Positions 1-8,666 of a DNA stretch of 64,000 nt are shown in pieces; positions within the stretch are counted from its first letter, which is position 1; every line of letters starts with the position of its first letter. The notes below the pieces were generated by a model that saw only the letters and a program-made list of their open reading frames with translations, was not told where the DNA came from and searched no databases. The stretch spans positions 1-64,000 of the forward strand of contig JAFQRE010000045.1 of NCBI GenBank assembly GCA_017410245.1, given 5' to 3'. Source of the stretch: Bacteroidaceae bacterium (GTDB lineage Bacteria; Bacteroidota; Bacteroidia; Bacteroidales; Barnesiellaceae_A). Both the position numbers and the translations under genes were made by a program.

Positions 1-339
1 ATCGGTACAAGCCACAATGATAAAGTCGAGATAACCATCGTTGTTGTAGTCGAGCCATTGAATATCGCCGGCCTTGAGGTCATTGAGACCATCGAATATC
101 TTGCTGTCGGTTCCATACCAACCATTGTTGTACTCATAGAGCACGGTCTTGTCTTGGTTGGAAATCAACAAATCAAAATTGCCATCATTGTTCATGTCGC
201 CAAACTGCGCAGAACCGCCTTGTGTCCATTCCCACCACAACTGAGACATAGGATAATCCCATGCAAGTGTTGCTGTTGTTTCTTGTGCAAAGAGAGAGCC
301 AAAACTCAATAACATTGCACCTAATAAGATTTTTTTCAT
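1..339 (-). CDS. FG-GAP/VCBS-repeat secreted protein, partial (N-terminus only)
   Basis: The reading frame starts at the ATG complementary to 337-339 and runs off the left edge; 113 codons are present. It begins with a signal peptide (MKKILLGAMLLSFGSLFAQ) followed by a tryptophan-rich stretch. Two calcium-loop repeats follow: DMNNDGNFD near residue 48 and DYNNDGYLD near residue 98. These are FG-GAP/VCBS blades of a beta-propeller. It resembles the complete FG-GAP protein at 5080-6978 and lies 51 bp downstream of a PUL glycosidase in the same direction, so it is probably the last visible gene of the PUL. The role is inferred to be surface glycan binding. The C-terminus, where a T9SS tail would lie, is outside the window. 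Confidence 0.8.
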   Translation of the reverse strand, partial: MKKILLGAMLLSFGSLFAQETTATLAWDYPMSQLWWEWTQGGSAQFGDMNNDGNFDLLISNQDKTVLYEYNNGWYGTDSKIFDGLNDLKAGDIQWLDYNNDGYLDFIIVACTD

Positions 340-390
340 AAAAGTTTTTTTTAGGAATTAGTAATATGTAATAGATTATATTTCAATGTA

Positions 391-2649
391 TTATTTCACA
401 AATTTCAAGGTATGAGAGCCACCGGCACTATCGATAGCCTGCAAGAGATAAACGCCACTTGGCAAGCGATTTACATCTACCGCATCATGCTCGCCTTGCA
501 CTGTTGCCACGCATGCGCCCGAAGCATTATATACACGACTCTCTTGCAACAGATATTCGCCTTTGACACGCACCTCGCCAACATAGGTATCGTAATAGCA
601 ACGTGTCGTATTGCCGGGTATAGCCTCAACATTATGATTGGCGGGACGAGGGTATATCTTATAAACAGCGGCATCGGAACGAGGCACTATCTCCTCGTAG
701 CTCTCGGCCACCACCGCTTCTTGTCCTGTCCACAACTCACGCGCTACATATTCGTTGCCCGATATCAAGCCCAAACGATCGAAGTTGAAGTCGAACTTAT
801 GTCTTTGACTTGTATAATTGAGAGCTGCCAAATAGGTAGTATCGGCCACAGTGTACATAAACAGGTTGGGAGCATAACTTCCCTCAATGGCATCTACAGG
901 ATAGAAAGCCTTGGTTTGATAAGCCATCTGCACCATCTCGTTATTGGCAGCCAACTCGGGTACACGCTCCTTGGCTCCTGCATCACCCTCATCGGTCAGT
1001 TCATCACCCAATATGACTATACCTGTAATATAGGAAGAAGTGAAACGCACACGATTGACACCTATGCGTTCGTTTTTCATCACAACGTTATCGGCATCAT
1101 TATAGCTGTAGCAGTGATCGAGCCACCAAGCATAAGCAGTAGAGTTGAGTGTATATTCGCTATTGCCCAACGAAGCATAAGCATCACAAGCTATGCGACG
1201 GCTATGGGCATAGTGTGCCGGGAAGAGCGGTGCGATAGAGAGATTGATAAACATCTTGTCACCTATCAAGTCGGCTATATACTGCATACCCACATTGTAG
1301 GCTTGCACACCGGTATGTACGTTCTTGTCGTAGTGCTGCCCCTCCAATATACCATGTATCATGAAGTCGAGCTTGATGAACTCATACCCCCACTCAACAA
1401 ATTGTTCGAGTTGCTTCTTAATACGAGCCTGTGTACCCGGGTGTGTAGGGTCGAATGCCGTAGCACCGGTACGTTTAAGTGGCGTACCACTGCTATCGCG
1501 CAGCCACGCATCGCTATGTGTCGAGCCATCGGGCAATACGCCTTGTGCATAGTTACCCCAATCGACAAACGGAGTCCAATAGATACCGGCCTTCTGACCA
1601 TTCTCTTTGCATTGGCGCACAAATGCCTTGTGATCGCGCAATGAGAGGTTGTCCCAATATGAGTCCAAACCGATATAAACAACATTGTCCTCGGTATGGA
1701 AACCTACCGATTGCAAACTATCGGCAAAGAAGTCCGACACATCGGTAGCTTGTTTGCGAGTAATATCCTGCTGTATCACACCCCAACTATTCCACCCAAA
1801 AGGCTTGGCTCCGGCAAAGGGCAACTGAGGGTGTACCGTAGCACAAAGGTCGGCGTAGCACTCCATACCGCGACGCCAATCGGCAAAACAGCCCACCATT
1901 ATCTTCGAAGAGCTTATCTCTTGGGCTTTCACTGCACCATGAGGATCAATATCGCGAGTACCGGCAAAGCTGGCAGCACCATTATAAATACGCATCGAGC
2001 TCATGCTATTATCCGACTGCGTAGTTGCATCTATACCTGTTTTCCAAGTATCATGCTCAATTGAGCCTACAACCAACCCCCTACGGGTGTCATTGTTGAA
2101 CAACGCAGTCACCTCGTACGATGTATCGTGTGTAGAGCCAAACTTCGTAGTTTTATATCGCACCCACTCGTCGTTGTCGAAGGGTACCCATAAATGATAA
2201 CACGTGCCGGCATCGAGCATTCGCGATGACGATTGCGTGTGTATAGGTGCAATATAGTTTATCTCCAACTCGCTATTGCCCTCCAGCACTACATCGGTGA
2301 GAAGATAATCTTTGTCGCTATATATATAGTATGTATGTGTAATTGTTGTAATAGGCTCAGTAGTGGTCTTACCCGAAACGGCTACTCTCTTGCCCGAGCC
2401 AAACTCATCTTGCCAGTCGGCTTGCTCAGTAGTGATATTGGAGAGAGACGAGAATGTTGCAACAGCACCATTCAATCCCCACTCAGCCTCACTTTTTGCT
2501 ATAACCACTTTACCATCATGCTCAATCGTAGCTTTTCCGGTAGTCTCTTCAACAGACACACTCCAGTGCCCCAATTTCATAGTAGTCTCTTGCGCCATCA
2601 TCGACAGCACAGCTACCACACAAGCAATTACAAATACAACTCTACGCAT
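391..2649 (-). CDS. Clan GH-D glycoside hydrolase (GH36-like alpha-galactosidase), T9SS-secreted
   Basis: The protein has a signal peptide (ending near SMMAQ), an N-terminal beta-sandwich of about 240 residues, and a TIM barrel opening with PFGWNSWG. The probable nucleophile is the Asp of WGYEFIKLDF (about residue 428). The RIACDAYASLG segment may carry the acid/base Asp. A C-terminal T9SS sorting domain ends in LPSGVYLLQAIDSAG and LKFVK. The sandwich-before-barrel order fits GH36-like enzymes better than GH27. I chose the ATG at 2649; an in-frame GTG sits immediately upstream. The neighbour at 2715-4994 is a close paralogue, so this is a tandem duplication. The expected action is hydrolysis of terminal alpha-galactosides at the cell surface. 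The exact specificity is unproven, since clan GH-D also includes alpha-N-acetylgalactosaminidases. Confidence 0.8.
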   Translation of the reverse strand: MRRVVFVIACVVAVLSMMAQETTMKLGHWSVSVEETTGKATIEHDGKVVIAKSEAEWGLNGAVATFSSLSNITTEQADWQDEFGSGKRVAVSGKTTTEPITTITHTYYIYSDKDYLLTDVVLEGNSELEINYIAPIHTQSSSRMLDAGTCYHLWVPFDNDEWVRYKTTKFGSTHDTSYEVTALFNNDTRRGLVVGSIEHDTWKTGIDATTQSDNSMSSMRIYNGAASFAGTRDIDPHGAVKAQEISSSKIMVGCFADWRRGMECYADLCATVHPQLPFAGAKPFGWNSWGVIQQDITRKQATDVSDFFADSLQSVGFHTEDNVVYIGLDSYWDNLSLRDHKAFVRQCKENGQKAGIYWTPFVDWGNYAQGVLPDGSTHSDAWLRDSSGTPLKRTGATAFDPTHPGTQARIKKQLEQFVEWGYEFIKLDFMIHGILEGQHYDKNVHTGVQAYNVGMQYIADLIGDKMFINLSIAPLFPAHYAHSRRIACDAYASLGNSEYTLNSTAYAWWLDHCYSYNDADNVVMKNERIGVNRVRFTSSYITGIVILGDELTDEGDAGAKERVPELAANNEMVQMAYQTKAFYPVDAIEGSYAPNLFMYTVADTTYLAALNYTSQRHKFDFNFDRLGLISGNEYVARELWTGQEAVVAESYEEIVPRSDAAVYKIYPRPANHNVEAIPGNTTRCYYDTYVGEVRVKGEYLLQESRVYNASGACVATVQGEHDAVDVNRLPSGVYLLQAIDSAGGSHTLKFVK

Positions 2650-2714
2650 CACATCAACAATTACAAAAATTCATAGTGGCACTATACGTACCACTACGGT
2701 CTTTGAGGTTTCTA

Positions 2715-4994
2715 TTATTTTATAAACTTACATGTCACTGTATTACCATCGGCATCAACTCCGCGATAGAAGTATGCACCGGCAGGCAATGCATTTACAT
2801 CTACTGCATCATGCGCCTCTTGCATAGCTACTACACAAGCACCACCCATAGTGTAAACATAGCTCTCCAACATATAGTCGGTACCATTGGCACGCACCTC
2901 ACCTACCAAACGGTCGTAGTAGCAACGAGTCTCGGTACAAGGCACAGCCTCTACTGCGTGGTTGATAGGTTTGGGATATATCTTGTATATGGCGGCATCG
3001 GCACGACGCACCACATCATCGTAGCTCTCCGAGGCAAGTATCTCTTGTCCTGTCCACAACTCACGCACTACATACTCGTTGCCGGTAGTCAAGCCCAAGC
3101 GGTCGAAGTCTAATGTAAAATCATATCGCTTACCCGACTCGTAATTGAGTACAGCCAAGTATGTTGTATCGGATATGGTGTACATAAATTGGTTGGGAGC
3201 AGGGTGTCCCAAGTTGGCATCAACGGGATAGAAAGCCTTGGTTTGGTGAGCCATCTTCACCACCTCGTTATTGGCAGCCAACTCCTCAATGCGCTCTTTT
3301 GCGCCCGAGTCGCCATCGGCCGAGAAGTCATCGCCCAAGATAACGATACCGGTGATATACGACGAAGTGAGGCGCACACGATTGATAGAGATAGCCTGAC
3401 CTTGCAATACCACATGGTCGGCATCGTTGTAGCTATAGCAGTGGTCGAGCCACCAGCCGTATGCTGTAGAATTGAGTGTATATTCGGTATTGCCCAACGA
3501 CGAGAAGGCATCGCAAGCAATACGACGGCCATGAGCATGATGCGCCGGGAAGAGGGGTGCGATAGAGTAATTGATAAACATCTGTTCACCGGCCAACTCG
3601 GCTATATATTGCATACCTTGGTTGTAGGCTTGCAAACCTGTGTGTACATTCTCATCGTAGTGTTGTCCCTCCAATGCACCATGAACAAGGAAGTCGAGTT
3701 TTACAAACTCATAACCCCACTTGAGATATTTCTCAAACTCGGCTTTGATGCGGCCTATTGTAGCGGGGTGAGTGGGGTCGAGCGCATAACCGCCTGCAAT
3801 TTCTTGCGGATTACCGTTGCTGTCGCGCAGCCAAGCATCGCCCCATGTATAGTTACCGGCACCACCCGATGGCATCAAGCCCGACTCGTTCTTACCCCAA
3901 TCGACAAAGGGAGTCCAATAGATACCGGCTTTCTGATTTTGAGCCTTACAATTCTTTACAAACTTTCCGTGGTCACGAATGGCAAAGTTTTCGTTCCACC
4001 ACGAGTCGAGACCTATATATACTATGCTATCTTCGGCTTGCCAACCTTGCGATTGCAGCTCGGTGGCAAAGTAGTCCGATGTCTCAATGGCCTTAGTAGG
4101 GTTGATATTGGTTTGCAACACACCCCAGCTGTTCCAACCGAAAGGCTTGGCACCGGCAAAGGGGAGTTTGGGTGCAACAATAGCGCATAAGTCACCGTAT
4201 GTTTCCAAGCCTCTGCGCCAGTCGGTAAAGTATCCAATCATCATCTTCGACGACTCCACGCGATTGGCCTTCACAGCACCGTGTATATCGTTGTCACGAG
4301 TACCACCTTTGCTTGTCACGCCGTTGAAGACCAACAACGACTTGAGCGTAGTCTCGGCACCGGTCTCGGCAGTAACACCTGTTTTCCATGTATCGTGCTC
4401 GATAGAACCTGTAATAAGGCCTCGACGAGTATCGTTGTTGAACAAGGCTGTTACTTCGTAACAAGTGGGGTGCCAATCGCCAAAGAGTTTGGTCTCATAG
4501 CGAGTCCAACCATCGTTGTCGAAGGGTACATAGATAAAGTAGTTGGTACCGGCATCGAGAATTTGCGAAGAGGCAGTAGTGCGAATAGGAGCAATGTAGT
4601 TTATCTCCAACTCGCTATCACTCTCCAACACTACATCGGTGAGGATATAGTCTCGGTCGCTATATATATAGTATGTATGAGTAATCGTAGTTATGGGCGC
4701 TTGAGTAGTCTTACCCGATACGGTAAGCATCTTACCCGAGCCAAATTCATCTTGACAGTCGCTCTGCGCAACCTTTACATCAGAAAGAGAAGAAAAAGAA
4801 GTCTTGGTATTGACAAGACCCCACTCGGCCTCATTCCCCGAGATAATAACACCATCGTTGTAGGCAATCTCGGCCTTACCGGTAGCCTCGTCGATGGTAA
4901 CACGCCACTTACCGGCGTTCACAACATTGTCTTGCGCCATCACAGCCGATGTAGCAAGAAGTATAGAAGAAACAAAAAGTACAAATTTACGCAT
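2715..4994 (-). CDS. Clan GH-D glycoside hydrolase (GH36-like alpha-galactosidase), T9SS-secreted, paralogue of the preceding enzyme
   Basis: The architecture matches the 391-2649 enzyme: signal peptide (MRKFVLFVSSILLATSAVMAQ), N-terminal sandwich, and a barrel starting with KPFGWNSWG. The predicted nucleophile is the Asp of EFVKLDF (about residue 434), followed by CDAFSSLGNTEYTLN. A T9SS tail ends in LPAGAYFYRGV and CKFIK. An upstream ATG at 5018 would add eight residues, but the signal peptide fits the ATG at 4994 better. Compared with its paralogue it has an extra loop near residues 370-385. It lies 65 bp upstream of the paralogue in transcription order and 85 bp downstream of the FG-GAP gene, with a strong hairpin in that gap. 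It probably removes alpha-galactosyl residues at the surface; substrate preference may differ between the two copies. Confidence 0.8.
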   Translation of the reverse strand: MRKFVLFVSSILLATSAVMAQDNVVNAGKWRVTIDEATGKAEIAYNDGVIISGNEAEWGLVNTKTSFSSLSDVKVAQSDCQDEFGSGKMLTVSGKTTQAPITTITHTYYIYSDRDYILTDVVLESDSELEINYIAPIRTTASSQILDAGTNYFIYVPFDNDGWTRYETKLFGDWHPTCYEVTALFNNDTRRGLITGSIEHDTWKTGVTAETGAETTLKSLLVFNGVTSKGGTRDNDIHGAVKANRVESSKMMIGYFTDWRRGLETYGDLCAIVAPKLPFAGAKPFGWNSWGVLQTNINPTKAIETSDYFATELQSQGWQAEDSIVYIGLDSWWNENFAIRDHGKFVKNCKAQNQKAGIYWTPFVDWGKNESGLMPSGGAGNYTWGDAWLRDSNGNPQEIAGGYALDPTHPATIGRIKAEFEKYLKWGYEFVKLDFLVHGALEGQHYDENVHTGLQAYNQGMQYIAELAGEQMFINYSIAPLFPAHHAHGRRIACDAFSSLGNTEYTLNSTAYGWWLDHCYSYNDADHVVLQGQAISINRVRLTSSYITGIVILGDDFSADGDSGAKERIEELAANNEVVKMAHQTKAFYPVDANLGHPAPNQFMYTISDTTYLAVLNYESGKRYDFTLDFDRLGLTTGNEYVVRELWTGQEILASESYDDVVRRADAAIYKIYPKPINHAVEAVPCTETRCYYDRLVGEVRANGTDYMLESYVYTMGGACVVAMQEAHDAVDVNALPAGAYFYRGVDADGNTVTCKFIK

Positions 4995-5032
4995 GATAAC
5001 AGGGTAGATATTATTCATATTTCAAGGAAGAA

Positions 5033-5058
5033 ACGGGCGGCGCGGCTGCGCCGCCCGT
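5033..5058 (-). terminator. GC-rich hairpin between FG-GAP gene and glycosidase genes
   Basis: There is a perfect inverted repeat with 11-bp arms (ACGGGCGGCGC and its complement) and a 4-nt loop. It lies 21 bp past the stop of the FG-GAP gene in the transcription direction. It is followed by TTTCTTCCTT rather than a clean U-run, so it could be a partial terminator or an mRNA 3'-end stabilizer that sets lower expression of the two downstream glycosidases. Confidence 0.55.
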
Positions 5059-5079
5059 AAGGTCTATATCATAGTGATA

Positions 5080-6978
5080 TTAGAGAACAACTTTAACAAC
5101 AGCAACGCCGTCAGCAGCAACTACTTCAACTACGTAGATACCGGCATTGAGGGCAACCTCAACTTGAGTGGCAGCAGCAACTGTACCGGCAGCAACTTGA
5201 GCACCGTTTACAGCATATACTGTGTAAGCAGCAGCCTCAACACCACCGTTCATCACGTTGATAACACCGTTCAAAGCATAAGCGGCAACAGTCTCGCTCT
5301 TAACGCTCTCAACAGCACCTCCACCATTAGCAGCAGCGAAGAGACCACCACGAGCACCGTTATCAACAGCTTGTACACCAAACTCATAATCCTCAGCGTT
5401 CATGCCTTTGAAAGTATAAGTAGTAGTGTTCAAGAGAGCTTGTACACGGTTTACTTTAACAAAACCTGTAGCGAGGTCGGCGGGAGTCATGCAGTAAACA
5501 GCACCTGTAGCTTTGTTCTTAGCGTAAACGTTGTAACGAAGGGCAGCCGAGGGAGTAGTATCGTCGGCGGGAGCAGTCCAAGCGAGAACTACATCGTTAC
5601 CGTTTTGAGTAGCAGTTACGTTAGTAGGAGCAGCGGGAGCTTGGTTAGCAGCAACACCTGTTACTGAAGAGAGGTAGTTGGGCCAAGTAGGTTGGTCAAC
5701 GAAAGGCCACTCGGGGTTCTCAGAACCATCTTCCAATGTAGGACCTTCGTTTTGGCCACCATCGCGATAACCATAAGCGTGGAGTTCCATCAAACCATCG
5801 TTGTTTACGTCAACCAAGTTGAGGTCACCACCACGACACCATGCACGGTCGGGAAGAGCCGAAGTAGCATCAACGAAAGTTTGGTCACCATTGCTGAGGT
5901 AGATACCGATAGGACCTGCCCAACCAGAAGAAGCATAGTCAGTGTAACCGTCGTTGTTGATATCGGCGAAAGAGAGTTTTGACTCACGGCCTACCAAGCC
6001 TGTTACGTCTTCCTCAACCATTGTCCAGTTTTTACCTGTACCGTCTTGAGTGTAGAGAAGAGCACGACCTGCCCAAGAGTCATAGTTACAGTTACGACCT
6101 GTCTCGATGAGTTCCATTACACCGTCGTTGTTGTAGTCGATGGGGAATACAATACCTGAGTTAGAACCACGACCGAAACCACGGATAGCCTCGAAAGACA
6201 TGTCACCCTTGTTGAGGTAAACAGTTGTTGTACCGGTATCACCTACCTCTGCGTCCCAACCTGTAGTACAGATATCCATCAAACCATCGTTGTTCAAATC
6301 GGCAGCGAAGCAACCACCACCATTGGTTGCGAAGAACTCGCTGTTTTCGTTCTTAATGAAAGAACCATTGCCATCATTTACCCAGATAGCCATGTAACGT
6401 TGAGTTTCTTCGGTAGGAGCTATACCACTGCAGAAGAGAATGTCTGTCCAACCGTCGTTGTTAAAGTCGGCGGGGAAGAAGATAATTTGGCTGTGATCCT
6501 CACTCTCACGAGCATAAGTGGGGAATACATCTTCCTCAAGCTCGAAATCCTCGGCCAAGTTGTAATCGGCATCGGGACCCTCGTTGCGATAAGCATAGAG
6601 AATAGCAGTGCTGGCATCACCTTGACTCATGCAACCTGTTACGATAAGGTCGAGGTTACCATCATTGTTGTAGTCATACCACATAGCAGCAGCACCACAT
6701 ACAGCAGCAAATTGGAGGTCGAATTGATCCTCGATAACGTTAGTGAAAGTTTTGTCACCGTTGTTTTTCCACAACATGGGATCGGCACCGTTACGGAACA
6801 TAAGAGCGTCCATGTAACCATCGTTGTTCCAGTCGGCATAAGCAACATGACCACGCTCACCCATCTCATAGATGAAAGAACCATCTTGTTGTACCTCGAA
6901 AGTAGGCACTGTAGCTTCAGCCATTACTGATGCAGCAGAGAAAAGAGCTGCCATAACGAGTAATTGTTTTGCTTTCAT
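5080..6978 (-). CDS. FG-GAP repeat/FnIII surface protein with T9SS tail (candidate surface glycan-binding protein)
   Basis: After the signal peptide (MKAKQLLVMAALFSAASVMA), seven DxNNDGxxD/E calcium-loop repeats occur near residues 49, 102, 171, 227, 281, 339 and 390. This is the pattern of a seven-bladed FG-GAP/VCBS propeller. A fibronectin type III domain follows (about 448-545), then a T9SS sorting domain ending in LNAGIYVVEVVAADG. The gene directly follows susD, the slot where PULs usually encode a surface glycan-binding protein (SusE/SGBP). I infer that this T9SS-anchored propeller fills that role. No catalytic motif is visible. The gene lies 103 bp after the SusD stop, so it may have an extra promoter or processing site, but I see no clear TAnnTTTG box there. 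Confidence 0.8.
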   Translation of the reverse strand: MKAKQLLVMAALFSAASVMAEATVPTFEVQQDGSFIYEMGERGHVAYADWNNDGYMDALMFRNGADPMLWKNNGDKTFTNVIEDQFDLQFAAVCGAAAMWYDYNNDGNLDLIVTGCMSQGDASTAILYAYRNEGPDADYNLAEDFELEEDVFPTYARESEDHSQIIFFPADFNNDGWTDILFCSGIAPTEETQRYMAIWVNDGNGSFIKNENSEFFATNGGGCFAADLNNDGLMDICTTGWDAEVGDTGTTTVYLNKGDMSFEAIRGFGRGSNSGIVFPIDYNNDGVMELIETGRNCNYDSWAGRALLYTQDGTGKNWTMVEEDVTGLVGRESKLSFADINNDGYTDYASSGWAGPIGIYLSNGDQTFVDATSALPDRAWCRGGDLNLVDVNNDGLMELHAYGYRDGGQNEGPTLEDGSENPEWPFVDQPTWPNYLSSVTGVAANQAPAAPTNVTATQNGNDVVLAWTAPADDTTPSAALRYNVYAKNKATGAVYCMTPADLATGFVKVNRVQALLNTTTYTFKGMNAEDYEFGVQAVDNGARGGLFAAANGGGAVESVKSETVAAYALNGVINVMNGGVEAAAYTVYAVNGAQVAAGTVAAATQVEVALNAGIYVVEVVAADGVAVVKVVL

Positions 6979-7081
6979 AATAAAATAATTTTTGGTTAAT
7001 AAAAAAGTTGTTAATAAAGTGCTTAGTGTAAGGCAGATATGCAGTCTCTTACGAGCCTACATATCTACCATGAGTAGGGTA

Positions 7082-8653
7082 TTATCTCAAGCCGGGATTT
7101 TGGTCGGCTGTTGATATAAATTCGTTTTGAGTAATCTCGGTGTAAGGAACGGGGAAACGTTTGTGGAAATCTTGCATATTGCCATCACGTTTGGCCCACT
7201 CGTTGCGAGCTTTGGTGTACTCAACATACTTGCCTGTACGAATGAGGTCGTAACGACGCCACATCTCGGCCATCAACTCACGCATACGCTCATCGAGAAT
7301 GTTTGTACGGAACTCCTCTTGGCTCATACCCACATTCCACTTCATCTCCTCGGGGAGGTTCCAGTTCCATGCGCGTGCACGAATTTGGTCGTTGATGATA
7401 CCTACAGCCTCGGCAGTAGCACCTGTCTCATTGAGGGCCTCGGCATAGAGCATCAATACATCGGCATAACGGAGGTAGTAAGTGTTCTTACCGCAATCCC
7501 AGAAGTTTACGTCGAGCTCAACGATGCGCTCATCTTCATACTTCTTGATGTGGGGATCGAGTTGGTCTTCACCAAAACCTGTAACGACAGCAGCTTTCTT
7601 ACCATTCCAGTCGAAATTGGTGCGGATAGTAGCATCGTAGCGGGTATCGCCCTCTTCCCATATACCACCTTGACCTTTGAGACTATAGGCATATACAGTG
7701 GGGAGTGCTTCGTCGTAACCACCATGGGGACAACGTTGGCCCCAGTCTGAGGCTGCACGGCTACCGCAGTACCATTGCAACTGACACTTATCGGTAACGT
7801 TGTTGTAGTAGTATGTCCATACAGACTCTTGGTCGCATACCTTGGTAGGATCCCAAAGGTCGGCAAAGCTGTTCATCAAAGAGAAGCCACCATTATCTAC
7901 CACGTCTTTGAGCAGCTCTTTGGCCTTGCCATAGTCGCGATACTCGGGAGTCTCGGCAGCCATATAAATCTTGGCAAGCATCACTTTGGCTGTATATTGT
8001 GTGGGGATACGGCCGTCACCTTGACGCTTGGCAGGCAAGAATTTGGCAGCAGTAGTGTAGAGGTCGATCATGTACTGATACACCTCGTTGAGGGGACGAC
8101 GACCCGACATTTGGATAGTACCATCGGGATTGATGGTAGTGATGGGCAACTCGCCCCAGTACCATACCATCTCAAAGAGGGCTGTTGCCTCGTAGAAAGC
8201 AGCTTGACCTACAAATGATTGCAACTCTACATTGGTTGAGTCGGCAGCCAATTTCTCGGCCAATACACGGCTTGCTTGAGCAGCTTGTACGGCGATGGGG
8301 AAGCGGAGGTTCCACAATTGAGAGAAGTTGCTATTCTCACTGTTGTAGAGGGGCGAGAAAGTATCGAACGAACCTTTATCGGGGTAGTCGCGCAATTGGC
8401 ATTCGCCAATTTGCAACTCGTCGGTACCGTGGTTGAGACGCAAGCCCTCGCGAGAGTTGCGACATTGACGTAGTTTGGCATACAATCCATTCAAGTAATA
8501 TTGAATGTTGTCTGAGTCGGAGAGAATTTGCTCAATCGACTTTGATGTTTGCGGCTCCTCTGTGAGGAAGTCATCGGTACAAGCAGGCATAACTGCTACT
8601 ACCAATGCCATTGCGCAGATGCTGAATTTCTTTATAATTGATTTCATAGTCAT
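7082..8653 (-). CDS. SusD/RagB-family outer membrane lipoprotein
   Basis: The protein is 523 residues, normal for SusD. It has a lipoprotein signal (KFSICAMALVVAVMPAC) followed by acidic residues (TDDF), which resemble the Bacteroidetes export signal for surface lipoproteins. The FLTEEP start of the mature protein, the TPR-like helical region and the C-terminal NPGLR ending are typical of RagB/SusD. It caps the SusC barrel and captures the oligosaccharide. A second ATG at 8647 would also give a good signal peptide. The gene begins 13 bp after the susC stop, so the two are co-transcribed and probably translationally linked. Confidence 0.93.
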   Translation of the reverse strand: MTMKSIIKKFSICAMALVVAVMPACTDDFLTEEPQTSKSIEQILSDSDNIQYYLNGLYAKLRQCRNSREGLRLNHGTDELQIGECQLRDYPDKGSFDTFSPLYNSENSNFSQLWNLRFPIAVQAAQASRVLAEKLAADSTNVELQSFVGQAAFYEATALFEMVWYWGELPITTINPDGTIQMSGRRPLNEVYQYMIDLYTTAAKFLPAKRQGDGRIPTQYTAKVMLAKIYMAAETPEYRDYGKAKELLKDVVDNGGFSLMNSFADLWDPTKVCDQESVWTYYYNNVTDKCQLQWYCGSRAASDWGQRCPHGGYDEALPTVYAYSLKGQGGIWEEGDTRYDATIRTNFDWNGKKAAVVTGFGEDQLDPHIKKYEDERIVELDVNFWDCGKNTYYLRYADVLMLYAEALNETGATAEAVGIINDQIRARAWNWNLPEEMKWNVGMSQEEFRTNILDERMRELMAEMWRRYDLIRTGKYVEYTKARNEWAKRDGNMQDFHKRFPVPYTEITQNEFISTADQNPGLR

Positions 8654-8666
8654 TCGATATTAATGA

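Noticed and set aside
412..1644. Long plus-strand open frames opposite the PUL genes (for example 410 codons here, 380 codons at 14223-15365, 342 codons at 12251-13279)
   Set aside because: They are antisense shadows of clearly recognisable glycosidase genes, lack family features, and follow the codon structure of the real strand.
7019..7065. AGATATG/CATATCT inverted repeat in the SusD to FG-GAP gap as a terminator
   Set aside because: The stem is only seven AT-rich pairs with no T run on the transcribed strand; the evidence is too weak to call.
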